Source: Stigmatella aurantiaca (lineage in GTDB: Bacteria; Myxococcota; Myxococcia; Myxococcales; Myxococcaceae). From it: a stretch of 64,000 nucleotides of DNA. The notes below the pieces were generated by a model, which was not told the origin of the DNA, ran no database searches, and saw nothing but the letters and a program-made list of their open reading frames with translations. Location of the stretch: the NCBI RefSeq assembly GCF_900109545.1, contig NZ_FOAP01000023.1:1-64000 (forward strand), read 5' to 3'. The number at the start of each line of letters is the position of its first letter. Positions within the stretch are counted from its first letter, which is position 1. The position numbers and the translations under genes were made by a program. Below, piece by piece: positions 56,067-64,000 of this stretch.

Positions 56067-56930
56067 TCAGGTGCCGTTGGGCGCGCCCCGGGCCTGCTGC
56101 CACAGCGCCATCAGCTCGCTGGCCGTCTCGGCGTACTGCGCCCCACACGAGAAGATGGCCTTGAGGTGCTCGCGCGCCCCCGGCCCCCCCGCCACCACCA
56201 GCACGGGGGCACAGGCCTGCACCGCCTCGCGCAGCACCTGCACCATCTCCTCCGGCTCCCGGCGGCGCACGAAGGAGAGCGCCACCAGGTCCGGGGCCAC
56301 CTGCGCGCACGCGCTGTGCAGCGCCTCGGCGGGCGTGTCCGCGCCCAGCACCGTCACCCGCCAGCCCCGGCGCTTGAGGAACAGCCCCAGGGCCAGGAGG
56401 CCTCCCTCGTGGTGGTCCCGCGCCGGGCACGCGAGCACCGCCCGGGGGCCCTCCTGGCGCGAGCCCTCCGCGGCGAGGAGCGCGCTCAGCCGCTGGCGGA
56501 TCAACGCCGAGGCCAGGTGCTCCCGGGCGATGTCCACCCGCTCCCCCATCTCCCGGAGCAGGGGCAGCAGCAGGCCCTCGCAGTACGTGTCCACGTCCAT
56601 GGCGGCCTGGCCCTCGTCCAGCACGCGCAGCGCCTCGTCCGTGTCCATGCGCTTCGTCGCGGCCCAGAAGCGCTCCGAGAGCGTCCCCTCCGGGGGCAGC
56701 TCGCGCACGGGCAGGGCCTTCACCTGGGAGATGGCCTCGCTCACCGAGAGCCCCTCCTCGATGAACCTCGCCACCCGGCGGATGTTCTCCACCTCCTCGC
56801 GCGTGTAGGCGCGGTAGTTGTTCTCGCTGCGGTGCGGACGCGGAAAGCCGTAGCGCCGCTCCCACGCGCGCAGCGTGGCCTCGCGGATGCCGGTCAGCCG
56901 GGCGATGGTGCGGATGCGCAGCAGGCTCAT
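56067..56930 (-). CDS. carA: CarA, MerR-type repressor with cobalamin-binding fold
   Basis: A 287-residue paralogue of CarH in the carotenoid operon. Residues 1-70 form the winged helix (IRTIARLTGIREATLRAWERRYG). The cobalamin domain keeps Asp172-x-His174-x-x-Gly177 (DHHEGG), but the position of the light-sensing tryptophan is Glu127 (W-x9-EH becomes E-x9-EH, with Glu137 and His138 kept). This fits the Myxococcus CarA role, where repression does not need light-sensitive AdoCbl. It starts with an ATGA overlap on the acyltransferase gene. It should bind the carotenoid promoter outside this window. Confidence 0.92.
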   Translation of the reverse strand: MSLLRIRTIARLTGIREATLRAWERRYGFPRPHRSENNYRAYTREEVENIRRVARFIEEGLSVSEAISQVKALPVRELPPEGTLSERFWAATKRMDTDEALRVLDEGQAAMDVDTYCEGLLLPLLREMGERVDIAREHLASALIRQRLSALLAAEGSRQEGPRAVLACPARDHHEGGLLALGLFLKRRGWRVTVLGADTPAEALHSACAQVAPDLVALSFVRRREPEEMVQVLREAVQACAPVLVVAGGPGAREHLKAIFSCGAQYAETASELMALWQQARGAPNGT

Positions 56931-57604
56931 GCCCGCATTCCCCGCACCGTGTCCCACCGCTCCGCCACCCCGCTGCCCCCCGACACCTTCAGGGTGAAGC
57001 CCTCCGGGCTCACAGCCGAGGCCACCCGCCGCACCACCGCCTCCAGCGAGGACTGGAACAGCGACAGGGGCCCGGGGCCGTGCGGAGGGCCCACCTCCAC
57101 CAGCACCTCGGGCCGCTCGTGCTCGAAGAAGGCATAGCGGAACGCCACCGGCAGGCACTCCACCCGGCCTGCCCGCGCCAGCAGCTCCACGCCCCGCTCG
57201 AGCCGCAGCGGCAGCACGCCGAAGGGCCGGTGCTCCCCCTCGGGGAAGACGCCGATGACGGCCCGGGGCTTGCGCATCAGCTCGCGCGCGTAGCGCAGGG
57301 ACTCCATCGCGGAGGCGGCCTCGCCCGGACGGATGCTGAAGGCCCCGATGCGCGCCAGGAAGCGGTAGCGCCGCAGGTTCTTCTCCTCCATCAGGCAGTA
57401 CGCGTCCCACCCGGCCACCTGCCCGAGCTGGTGGAGCACGAAGCCATCCCACCAGTTCGAGTGGTTCATGTAGACGAGGCGGGCCTCGGGGCCCGCGGGC
57501 AGCGTGCCCCGCACCCACAGGCCCCGGAACATGGACCGGAACTTCCAGCCCACGTACCGGTCCAGCGCCCAGCCGAGTGGCCCTCCCTTCCGCGCGTGGA
57601 TCAA
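56927..57604 (-). CDS. Lysophospholipid acyltransferase-like protein, carotenoid operon
   Basis: A 225-residue acyltransferase of the PlsC/LPLAT type (HX4D is NHSNWWD, His48 and Asp53; PEGE near 120). It lacks the extra transmembrane helices of full PlsC. Embedded in the carotenoid operon and next to a glycosyltransferase two genes upstream, it may attach a fatty acid to a carotenoid glycoside, as in myxobactone-type esters (inference). Its TTG start is shared with the stop of crtYd (TTGA), and its stop overlaps carA. TTG is the only start near the overlap. Confidence 0.82.
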   Translation of the reverse strand: MIHARKGGPLGWALDRYVGWKFRSMFRGLWVRGTLPAGPEARLVYMNHSNWWDGFVLHQLGQVAGWDAYCLMEEKNLRRYRFLARIGAFSIRPGEAASAMESLRYARELMRKPRAVIGVFPEGEHRPFGVLPLRLERGVELLARAGRVECLPVAFRYAFFEHERPEVLVEVGPPHGPGPLSLFQSSLEAVVRRVASAVSPEGFTLKVSGGSGVAERWDTVRGMRA

Positions 57605-57957
57605 GGCACCCGGGCCTCCCGCCGGTTCACCAGCGCCGTGAACAGGGACAGCCCCAGGGAGACCAGCACGCTGGTCATCAGGAAGAAGAGCACCTCTTCC
57701 AGGGGCACCATGCCCACGTACACGCCGAGGTGCTTGCCCTCGCCGAAGTTCCAGATGCCCGCGGCGATGGCCAGGTGGTCCGCCACCGACAGGTACACGC
57801 CGATGATGAAGGCCGGGGGCAGCACCGCCCGCAGCACCGCCCAGGAGCGCTCCCGGTAGTGGAAGAACAGCACCCCGAGCTGCATCAGGATGACGGGCAG
57901 GCCCCAGCCCAGCAGGTGGATGAGGTACGCCCAGCGGCCCTCCATCAGCCCGCTCAT
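57601..57957 (-). CDS. crtYd: Lycopene cyclase subunit CrtYd
   Basis: A 118-residue membrane protein with three hydrophobic helices and the VPLEEVLFF motif near residue 85, characteristic of the small subunits of heterodimeric lycopene cyclases. It would pair with CrtYc to form beta rings on lycopene-type ends. Starts with ATGA overlap on crtYc, and its TGA overlaps the acyltransferase TTG. Confidence 0.88.
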   Translation of the reverse strand: MSGLMEGRWAYLIHLLGWGLPVILMQLGVLFFHYRERSWAVLRAVLPPAFIIGVYLSVADHLAIAAGIWNFGEGKHLGVYVGMVPLEEVLFFLMTSVLVSLGLSLFTALVNRREARVP

Positions 57958-58367
57958 GGCGCCACCTCGCGCGGCTTCAGGGCCGTGCCCGCCTGGGTGG
58001 AGGCCACCGGCGCCTCCGCCCGCTCCGCCCCGGAGGGCGAGGCCGCGCGCGGCTGCGGCTCGCGGGCCAGCACGCGCATGAGCCGCGCCCGGGCCCAGAG
58101 CCCCACCAGCAGCGTCTGCAGGCCGAAGAAGAGGTACTCCTCCAGCGGCAGGTACCCCAGCTTGATGCCCCAGATGCGCTCGGGATCGAACCCCCACAGC
58201 CCCCACTTCACCGCCAGGTTGTCCCAGGGCGACGTCGCCGCGTACACGACGATGAGCAAGAGTCCCATCGGCGCCAGGCTCCGCGCCGTGAACGTCTTCC
58301 GGTAGCGCACCACCAGGAAGAGGATGGGCAGCACCACGAACACTCCCAGAAACCGTGCGTACGTCAT
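57954..58367 (-). CDS. crtYc: Lycopene cyclase subunit CrtYc
   Basis: A 137-residue partner of CrtYd. Three hydrophobic helices, with the GYLPLEEYLFFGLQTLL motif near residue 71-87 as in all CrtYc. A basic, Pro/Ala-rich C-terminal tail of about 40 residues follows. ATGA overlaps on both sides. Together with CrtYd it makes monocyclic (gamma or beta ring) carotenoids. Confidence 0.9.
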   Translation of the reverse strand: MTYARFLGVFVVLPILFLVVRYRKTFTARSLAPMGLLLIVVYAATSPWDNLAVKWGLWGFDPERIWGIKLGYLPLEEYLFFGLQTLLVGLWARARLMRVLAREPQPRAASPSGAERAEAPVASTQAGTALKPREVAP

Positions 58368-59500
58368 CCCTGCCCTCCGCTCAACTCGGGCCACACCGGC
58401 GCCATCCGCCCCCCCCGCCGCAGCGCATAGGTCCGGCCGCGCCACGTCACCCGGGCCTGGCCCAGCGAGCGCATGAACGCCACCAGCAACAGCGCCTCGC
58501 CCAGCACCCAGGCGCCGAGCACCACCCCTGCCCCGGCCGGCGCGGCCTCTGCCTCACTCCCCTCCGGGGGCGCCGTCAGCACCGCCAGGCGCCAGGACAG
58601 CAGGGTGCGCACCCCCACCAGCACGCCCGTGGCCGCCGCCAGCACGCCCGAGCCCAGCACGGCGCTCAGCACCGCGAGCGGCAGGGTCGGCGTGAACAGC
58701 AGCGGCACCGTCGGGTACAGCCCCGGCCGGTGGCTGGCCAGCACCTGCATCCACCGGGTGAAGCGCTCCACCGCCGGGCGCCAGGAGACGAGGGGCGCCA
58801 TCGGCACCAGCGCGGGCGCCTCCGCCAGCGCCACGTCCAGCCCCCGCGCGTGCAGCCGCCGCGACAGCTCCAGGTCCTCGCCAATGTGGTCCGCCAGGCC
58901 GCGCAGCTCCTGAACCGCCACGGGCGACAGCCCCAGCGCCTTGCCACACACCGCCTTGGCCCCGGCGCTCATCGCATGCAGGGCGCGGAAGCTGTGGTGG
59001 GTGTGGCGCAGGAGCCCCGCCACGGCCCAGCCCACCGCGCCGCTCACCCCCACGGGCGTGGGGGCCGCCGTGCTCAGCGCCGCGCCCGCCGCCACCGGCC
59101 CCGCGAGCCCCTCCACCAGCGCGCCCGTCACCGCCACGTCCGCGTCCACCGCCACCACCACCCGCTCGCCCACCTCCAGCACCGCCAGGGCGTACAGCAG
59201 GTGGCCCACCTTGCGGTTGGGAGCCGTAGGGTCGCTCGGCAGCCAGCGCACGCCCGGCGCCAGCCGGGGCCGGTACGGGGACACCACCACCTGCTCCAGC
59301 GGTCCCGCGTAGTCCACCGGCCGGGCGAGGTTCTCCAGCTCCCGCGGCGTGGGCTCGTCCACCGGCCGCAGCAGCAGCACCGGCACCCGCGTGGCCACGC
59401 CCGTGCCCCGCTTCATGCGCAACAGCCGCGAGAGCGCCACCGCGCTGAAGCCCGTGGCGAGCACCGCCCAAGCCAGGCCCACGAGCACCGCCGCGCTCAT
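58364..59500 (-). CDS. Family 2-like glycosyltransferase in carotenoid operon
   Basis: A 378-residue membrane-anchored glycosyltransferase, like ceramide glucosyltransferase/HpnI-type. An N-terminal helix (residues 4-26) precedes the catalytic domain with VVVAVDADVAV (DxD near 120), and the EDLELSRRLHARG motif near 210; three or four C-terminal hydrophobic segments close it. In this place it plausibly glycosylates the tertiary hydroxyl made by CrtC (inference); a role in another lipid is also possible. Coupled by ATGA to crtC and crtYc. Confidence 0.8.
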   Translation of the reverse strand: MSAAVLVGLAWAVLATGFSAVALSRLLRMKRGTGVATRVPVLLLRPVDEPTPRELENLARPVDYAGPLEQVVVSPYRPRLAPGVRWLPSDPTAPNRKVGHLLYALAVLEVGERVVVAVDADVAVTGALVEGLAGPVAAGAALSTAAPTPVGVSGAVGWAVAGLLRHTHHSFRALHAMSAGAKAVCGKALGLSPVAVQELRGLADHIGEDLELSRRLHARGLDVALAEAPALVPMAPLVSWRPAVERFTRWMQVLASHRPGLYPTVPLLFTPTLPLAVLSAVLGSGVLAAATGVLVGVRTLLSWRLAVLTAPPEGSEAEAAPAGAGVVLGAWVLGEALLLVAFMRSLGQARVTWRGRTYALRRGGRMAPVWPELSGGQG

Positions 59501-60420
59501 GAAGCACGCTCCAGGCGCGTGCGGAAGTGCGCCATCCAGCGGATGTAGGGCGAGTGGAAGCGCCGGAAGTCCGCCACCTCGCCCAGCGTGTCCAGGCCCT
59601 GCTTCCGGGCCTCCACACGCGCGTAGAAAGGAGAGGACTCCAGCAGCCGGGCCTCCCCCACCTCGAGGGCGCCCGCGTGCAGGTGACGGGGCACCTGGAG
59701 CCCCCAGCCGGTGCGCCCCATGCGCGGCACCGCCAGCCCCTGGGACTCGCGCTCGCACTGGACGCCCTGCTCGCCGGCCTTCACGCGCACGGGCGTCACG
59801 CCGCCGGGCAGCACGTAGTCCACCACCGTCTCCTGGCCCCCGTGCGTGCGCGCCCAGCGCCAGCCGGGAAGCCGCGCGCCGAGCTGCTCTCCGCCGTGGT
59901 TGGTGTCGTGGTAGCCCATCCCCTCCAGCGCGAGCCCCTCGGTCACCAGCTCCAGCCGGGCATGCGCCCGCGGCGCCATGGGCTGCCACCAGTGCGGCAG
60001 GTCCGGCACCAGCTGGACTTCCGTGCCCAGCGGCGTGAGCGGCTCCAGCGTCAGGTTCGCACGCACCGGGCGGCCCCAGGGCGCCGTGCGCTCATCCACC
60101 TCCATGCGCACCCGGTTGCCCTCGTAGGCGAGCGTGGAGCGGCCAATGCGCAGGTGCCACGGGGACTCCAGCGTCAGCGCCGGGTACTCGCTGAGCACCC
60201 AGCACAGGCGCACGCCCTGGCGGTACAGGGCGAAGTTCACCGCGGCATGTTCCCAGGGCAGTCCACCCTGGCGCGCCGCCACCGAGTAGCGCGGGGAGAA
60301 GAGCGAGCCCACCATGAAGATGAACACGGCGCTGTACTCCCCCGCGGTCACGTCCGCGTAGTACCAGCGGTAGGTTCCCGGGCCGGAGGGAAGTGAAGGC
60401 AATGCGGGCGAGGAACTCAT
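59497..60420 (-). CDS. crtC: Carotenoid 1,2-hydratase CrtC
   Basis: A 307-residue enzyme that adds water across the C-1,2 double bond of acyclic carotenoid ends. Family features are visible: YRWYYADVTAGEYSAVFIFMVGSLFSPRYS near the N-terminus, WTGRGYHDTNHG-like GMGYHDTNHGGEQLG near residue 160, and WRWARTHGG. Sits between the crtD-type desaturase and the glycosyltransferase with ATGA overlaps at both ends, so it likely provides the hydroxyl for glycosylation. Confidence 0.9.
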   Translation of the reverse strand: MSSSPALPSLPSGPGTYRWYYADVTAGEYSAVFIFMVGSLFSPRYSVAARQGGLPWEHAAVNFALYRQGVRLCWVLSEYPALTLESPWHLRIGRSTLAYEGNRVRMEVDERTAPWGRPVRANLTLEPLTPLGTEVQLVPDLPHWWQPMAPRAHARLELVTEGLALEGMGYHDTNHGGEQLGARLPGWRWARTHGGQETVVDYVLPGGVTPVRVKAGEQGVQCERESQGLAVPRMGRTGWGLQVPRHLHAGALEVGEARLLESSPFYARVEARKQGLDTLGEVADFRRFHSPYIRWMAHFRTRLERAS

Positions 60421-61877
60421 GCGTCCCCTCCTTTCAGGTGTTTCGAGGCCAGCTCCGCGGCGAAGCGTCCCGACAGCATGACGAGCGGCACCCCGCCGCC
60501 CGGGTGCGTTCCGCCCCCCGCGAAGAACAGGCCGGGCGCCGAGCCGCGGATGCGCGGCCGGCGGAACGGGCCAAACCGGCCGTGCGGCAGAAAGCCGTAG
60601 ATGGAGCCGCCGGGCGCCCCCTGCGCCGCCCAGTCCACCGGCGTGCGCTGCCCCAGCACCCGCACGCGCCCCTTCAGCTCCGGGAAGTGCGCGTACAGCT
60701 TCTCGAACATCTGCTGGCGCACCCGCTCGGCATGCCCCGTCCACGCCTCCGCCGCCGCCTCGGCCTGCACCCGCCCCGTGGGCAGCGCGGGGGCGTTCAC
60801 CATGACGAACAGCCCCGTGCGCCCGGCGGGTGCCATGGAGTCATCCGTGGCGCCCGGGTTGCACACGTACACCGTGGGGTCCGTGGCCAGGCGCCCGGAG
60901 AACAGCTCGCTGAACTCGCGCCGGTAGTCCCGGCCGAAGAGCACCGTGTGGTGGGGCACCGCCGGGTGGCCCGCCACCTCCAGCAACATCACCACCCCCG
61001 AGAGCGCCAGGGGCTCATCCTCCCGGTGCAGGGGCGCGAGCGGATCCGCGTTCACCACCACGGTGTCGTACACCTCGGCCTCGCCCACGGGCCCCACCCG
61101 CCAGGTGCCATTCGCCTCGCGCTCGTAGCGCGCCGGGGCGTTGAGCCGGATGTCCACCCCCAGCCGCCGCACCGCCTCCCCCAGCGCCTCCACCAGCGCG
61201 CCAATGCCGCCGCGCACGTGGTGCGTGCCGTAGGCCCGCTCAATGTGGGGGATGAGCGCGAAGGCCGCGCTCGCCTCATAAGGCGAGGCGCCCGTGTACG
61301 TGGCGAAGCGGCCCACGAACTGCTGCAGGTGGTCCGTCTTGAAGTGCTTCTCCGCCAGCTCGTGCAGGGTGGACAGCCGCATCCCGGCCCGCACCGCGCC
61401 CAGGCCCCGCCGCGCCACCCGCGCCATGAAGCCCGTCATCCCCTCGTAGGGCGCCTCCAGGTAGGGCTCGCCCGCGGCCTGGTAGATGGCCTCCGCATCC
61501 TTATAGAAGGAGAGCACCCCGTGCCGCTCGCTGGGCCGCAGCTCCCCGGCGCTGTCCGCCATGCGCTCCAGGTCCTTGTAGGCCGTGAAGACGCACCCGT
61601 CCCCGAAGCGGTACACGCACTGCGGATCCAGCTCCAGGAAGGGGGGCAGCAGATCCAACGCCCCCAGCGCCTCGAAGGTGCCGCGCACCAGCGCCGGCAG
61701 CGTCAGCAGCGTGGGGCCCGTGTCCAGGTGGATGCCGTCCAGGGTGACGCCCTGGGCCTTTCCTCCCAGCCGGGGCCCGCGCTCGAAGAGCGTCACCGCG
61801 TGGCCCTCCTGGGCCAGCAGTCCGGCGGCCGTCAGGCCCCCGATGCCCCCGCCCATCACGGCGGCGCGGCGCCTCAT
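60417..61877 (-). CDS. crtD: Carotenoid desaturase (CrtD/CrtI family)
   Basis: A 486-residue FAD-dependent desaturase. The dinucleotide motif GGGIGGLTAAGLLAQEGHAV is at residues 9-28, GGKAQG near 39 and the C-terminal GGGTHPGGGVPLVMLSG near 450 is the family signature. Since it lies directly before crtC and after phytoene synthase and HMG-CoA reductase, a 3,4-desaturase (CrtD) role is more likely than phytoene desaturation, though sequence alone does not separate them. Another desaturase may lie upstream outside the window. ATGA overlaps on both sides. Confidence 0.85.
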   Translation of the reverse strand: MRRRAAVMGGGIGGLTAAGLLAQEGHAVTLFERGPRLGGKAQGVTLDGIHLDTGPTLLTLPALVRGTFEALGALDLLPPFLELDPQCVYRFGDGCVFTAYKDLERMADSAGELRPSERHGVLSFYKDAEAIYQAAGEPYLEAPYEGMTGFMARVARRGLGAVRAGMRLSTLHELAEKHFKTDHLQQFVGRFATYTGASPYEASAAFALIPHIERAYGTHHVRGGIGALVEALGEAVRRLGVDIRLNAPARYEREANGTWRVGPVGEAEVYDTVVVNADPLAPLHREDEPLALSGVVMLLEVAGHPAVPHHTVLFGRDYRREFSELFSGRLATDPTVYVCNPGATDDSMAPAGRTGLFVMVNAPALPTGRVQAEAAAEAWTGHAERVRQQMFEKLYAHFPELKGRVRVLGQRTPVDWAAQGAPGGSIYGFLPHGRFGPFRRPRIRGSAPGLFFAGGGTHPGGGVPLVMLSGRFAAELASKHLKGGDA

Positions 61878-63199
61878 CCCTGCTCTCCCATGAGCGGTGC
61901 CAGCTCCCCATCGAGCAGCTCCCGCGCCCGCTCCGGCCGGTACACGTGCTCGCGCGACAGCCGCTCGGAGACGATGTCCACCAGCTCGCCGCGCGCGCCG
62001 GCCTCCACCGCCACGCGCCGCGCGTGCAGCGACATGTGGCCCCGCTGGATGCCCTCGGTGGACAGCGCCTTGAGCGCCGCCAGGTTCGTGGCCAGCCCCG
62101 CCGCGGCCGCCAACCCCGCCAGCTCCACCGCGCGCGAGGTCCCCGCCAGCTTCAGCGCCCGGCGTACGCCCGCGTGCGTGCGGGCCGCGCCCCCCACGGT
62201 GGAGGTGGCCAGCGGCATCTCCAGCGCGCCGCCCAGCGCCCCGTCCGGCTCGCGCCACCAGGACGTGAGCGGCTGGTAGCGGCCCGAGCGCGCCGCATAG
62301 GCGTGGGCACCGGCCTCCACCGCGCGCCAGTCATTGCCGCACGCCACCAGCACCGCGTCCACGCCGTTCATCACCCCCTTGTTGTGGGTGACGGCGCGGT
62401 ACACGTCCAGCTCCGCGAAGCGCTGCGCCGCGAGGATGCCCTCCAGCACCTGCTCCCCGTCCGTGAAGCCCTCCGAGGCCAGCGCCGCCAGCGGCACGCG
62501 CGCGCACACGCGCACCTTGCGCCGGTCCGCCAGGTTGGTGAGGATCTTCAGCCCCACCCGGGCCCCGGTGAGCGCGCCCAGCCAGGGCGCCAGCGCCTCC
62601 GCCAGGCCGTTGACGAGGTTGGCGCCCATCGCATCGCGCGTGTCCACGTGCAGGTGCACCACCAGCGTGGTGGCATCCAGCACGCGCACCTCCAGCTCCC
62701 GCGCCCCGCCGCCGCGCTGGCACATGGCGGGCATCAGCGCATCGGCACGATCCAGCAGCGCGGGGGCCTCCTTGCGCAGCGTGTCCATGGCCGCCTCCAG
62801 GCGGGGCACGTCCAAGAGCTGCACCTGCGCGGTGGTGATGGGCGCGTCCGCGGACACCGTGAAGCCGCCGCCCTCGGCGCACAGCCGGGCCGCGTAGCTG
62901 GCCGCGGCGATGATGGAGGGCTCCTCCACCGCCATGGGCACCAGCCGCGCCTGGCCATCCACCACGAAGTTGAGCGCCACGCCCAGCGGCAGGCCATGCA
63001 GGCCGATGACGTTCTCCACCATCGCGTCCGCGCACGCCTCGTCGAAGCCCCCCAGCCCCTCCAGCTCCCGGGCCTCCAGGGCCGTCAGCCAGCGGGCCTC
63101 CACCAGCCGGGACCGGCGCCGCTCCATCGGCTCGCGGTAGAAGCCCGACAGGCGCGAGGTGCGCGGAATCTCCAGCGGCTTCACGCTGTCGTCGCTCAT
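61874..63199 (-). CDS. Hydroxymethylglutaryl-CoA reductase
   Basis: A 441-residue class II-type HMG-CoA reductase, making mevalonate. Motifs: ENVIGLHGLPLGVALNF near residues 63-79 (substrate and catalytic Glu), DAMGANLVNGLAE near 185-197 (catalytic Asp), HNKGVMNG near 250-257 (catalytic Lys), and a C-terminal helical part. Its place inside the carotenoid operon suggests that supply of isoprenoid precursor is induced along with the pigment. Bacterial mevalonate use is known in myxobacteria. ATGA overlaps crtB (start) and the desaturase (stop). Confidence 0.9.
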   Translation of the reverse strand: MSDDSVKPLEIPRTSRLSGFYREPMERRRSRLVEARWLTALEARELEGLGGFDEACADAMVENVIGLHGLPLGVALNFVVDGQARLVPMAVEEPSIIAAASYAARLCAEGGGFTVSADAPITTAQVQLLDVPRLEAAMDTLRKEAPALLDRADALMPAMCQRGGGARELEVRVLDATTLVVHLHVDTRDAMGANLVNGLAEALAPWLGALTGARVGLKILTNLADRRKVRVCARVPLAALASEGFTDGEQVLEGILAAQRFAELDVYRAVTHNKGVMNGVDAVLVACGNDWRAVEAGAHAYAARSGRYQPLTSWWREPDGALGGALEMPLATSTVGGAARTHAGVRRALKLAGTSRAVELAGLAAAAGLATNLAALKALSTEGIQRGHMSLHARRVAVEAGARGELVDIVSERLSREHVYRPERARELLDGELAPLMGEQG

Positions 63200-64000
63200 C
63201 CCTGGCTCCTCGTGGGAAGCAGCGGCGCGGGCGCCTTCTCCACCGGTAACGGGGTGGGCAGGACCGTCTCCGGCCGGGAGAAGGCCGCCAGCGCCAGCGC
63301 CAGCTTGCGGCGGCCCGGCACGTACGCGCGCCCGCTGAACACGTCGTAGTCCCGCGCCTCGATGACGCGCAGGATGTCCCCGTAGATGCCGCCCATCAGC
63401 CGCACCATGCGGCGGCTGCCCAGGCCCGTCAGGTAGGGCACCCCGGCGGCCGCGCTCGCGTAGTAGCCGCGCGCCCGGTGAATCTGGAAGCGCATGAAGT
63501 CGCGCCACCGCGCATCGGTCTTGCCCGCCCACAGGTCCGCCTCGGACAGCCCGAAGGAGGCCAGCTCCGCGCTGGGCAGGTAGACCCGGCCGCGCTCCAG
63601 GTCCTCGCGCACGTCGCGCAGGATGTTGGTGAGCTGCATGCCCCGGCCCAGGTCCGCCGCGTGGGCCGCGGCGCGCTCATCGATGCACCCCAGCACCGGG
63701 GTGAGCATCAGCCCCACCACGCCGGCGACGCGGTAGCAGTACAGGTCCAACTCCTCGAAGGTGGCGTAGCGGCTCTTCGTCAGGTCCATCTCCATGCCGG
63801 AGATGAGGTCCTGGAAGGGCTGCTCGGGAATGCGGAAGCGGTGGATGCAGTGCTTGAGGGCGGCGAACTCGCCCTCGTCCCAGGGGCACTGCTCCTGGGC
63901 GCTCATCAGCCGCTGCGCGGGGGACTCCAGCCCGGGCGCCGCCAGCTCCGGCATGGGCAGGTACACCTCCGCCACGCGCTGCCGCGCCCGCTCCAGCCGG
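63196..64000 (-). CDS. crtB: Phytoene synthase CrtB, N-terminus outside window
   Basis: The visible 268 codons cover the middle and C-terminus of a phytoene/squalene synthase. Present are the second Asp-rich motif NILRDVREDLERGRVYLP and VMGVMLTPVLGC-like VAGVVGLMLTPVLGC; the first motif (D-D-x-x-D) should lie upstream around the window edge. The frame is open to base 64000, and an internal GTG at 63975 should not be taken as the start. It condenses two GGPP to phytoene. The stop overlaps HMG-CoA reductase by 4 nt. Upstream genes, probably crtE and a phytoene desaturase in Myxococcus, would be outside. Confidence 0.92.
   Translation of the reverse strand, partial: RLERARQRVAEVYLPMPELAAPGLESPAQRLMSAQEQCPWDEGEFAALKHCIHRFRIPEQPFQDLISGMEMDLTKSRYATFEELDLYCYRVAGVVGLMLTPVLGCIDERAAAHAADLGRGMQLTNILRDVREDLERGRVYLPSAELASFGLSEADLWAGKTDARWRDFMRFQIHRARGYYASAAAGVPYLTGLGSRRMVRLMGGIYGDILRVIEARDYDVFSGRAYVPGRRKLALALAAFSRPETVLPTPLPVEKAPAPLLPTRSQG

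Noticed and set aside
63975..63975. GTG at 63975 as the start of crtB
   Set aside because: The frame is open upstream to the window edge and phytoene synthases need the missing N-terminal Asp-rich motif, so the real start is outside.

Overview
The base composition (about 70% G+C), the many lipoproteins, the eukaryotic-type Ser/Thr kinases, a PilZ protein, a lyase ending in a tail like a myxobacterial MYXO-CTERM sorting signal, and a CarA/CarH-regulated carotenoid operon together point to a myxobacterium. The suborder Cystobacterineae (Stigmatella/Cystobacter/Myxococcus relatives) is the best fit, but genus is an inference. No rRNA, tRNA, insertion sequence, phage or CRISPR array was found; the window looks like ordinary chromosome.

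Layout. 1-4.8 kb: a lipoprotein cut by the window edge, a coupled TPR-like protein, and a low-affinity phosphate transporter with its DUF47 partner. 3.9-9.5 kb: metallo-beta-lactamase-fold hydrolase, M14 peptidase, PilZ protein, LysM/C39 cell-wall protein. 9.5-16.8 kb: sbcD-sbcC nuclease operon, a lysophosphatidate-type acyltransferase, and an SDR protein lacking the usual tyrosine. 17-20.6 kb: oxidative pentose phosphate operon zwf-pgl-gnd, each gene overlapping the next by 4 nt. 20.7-31 kb: an accessory stretch of small secreted proteins, lipoproteins, a kinase, a PLD/zinc-ribbon protein, an M14 peptidase, mannan-binding-type lectins (one fused to a GH18 glycosidase) and three gene remnants. 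31-46 kb: a WYL regulator divergent from a RibD/DHFR-like reductase with a near-perfect operator palindrome, an acyl-CoA synthetase, a polysaccharide lyase, a giant kinase-ATPase-TPR protein, an FHA-PAS histidine kinase coupled to an OPT transporter, and another kinase. 46.5-49.9 kb: three tandem paralogous lipoproteins with NGLSV minisatellite repeats and a conserved hairpin leader. 50-55 kb: MFS transporter, DUF2071 protein, 2OG-Fe(II) oxygenase, TPR lipoprotein, subtilisin-like protease. 55-64 kb: the carotenoid operon on the minus strand.

The carotenoid operon runs crtB (cut by the window end), HMG-CoA reductase, crtD/crtI-type desaturase, crtC, glycosyltransferase, crtYc, crtYd, acyltransferase, carA, then carH. 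Every junction from crtB to carA is a 4-nt stop/start overlap, so nine genes are probably translationally coupled. The set would supply mevalonate, make and desaturate phytoene, hydrate and cyclise the carotene, and plausibly glycosylate and acylate it (a myxobactone-type glycoside ester; inference). CarH carries the full motif of adenosylcobalamin photoreceptors, whereas CarA lacks its tryptophan.

Most novel-looking material: the NGLSV lipoprotein array with its leader hairpins, the lectin/GH18 pair, the SDR with a replaced catalytic tyrosine, and the gene remnants beside a kinase and a pentose phosphate operon.
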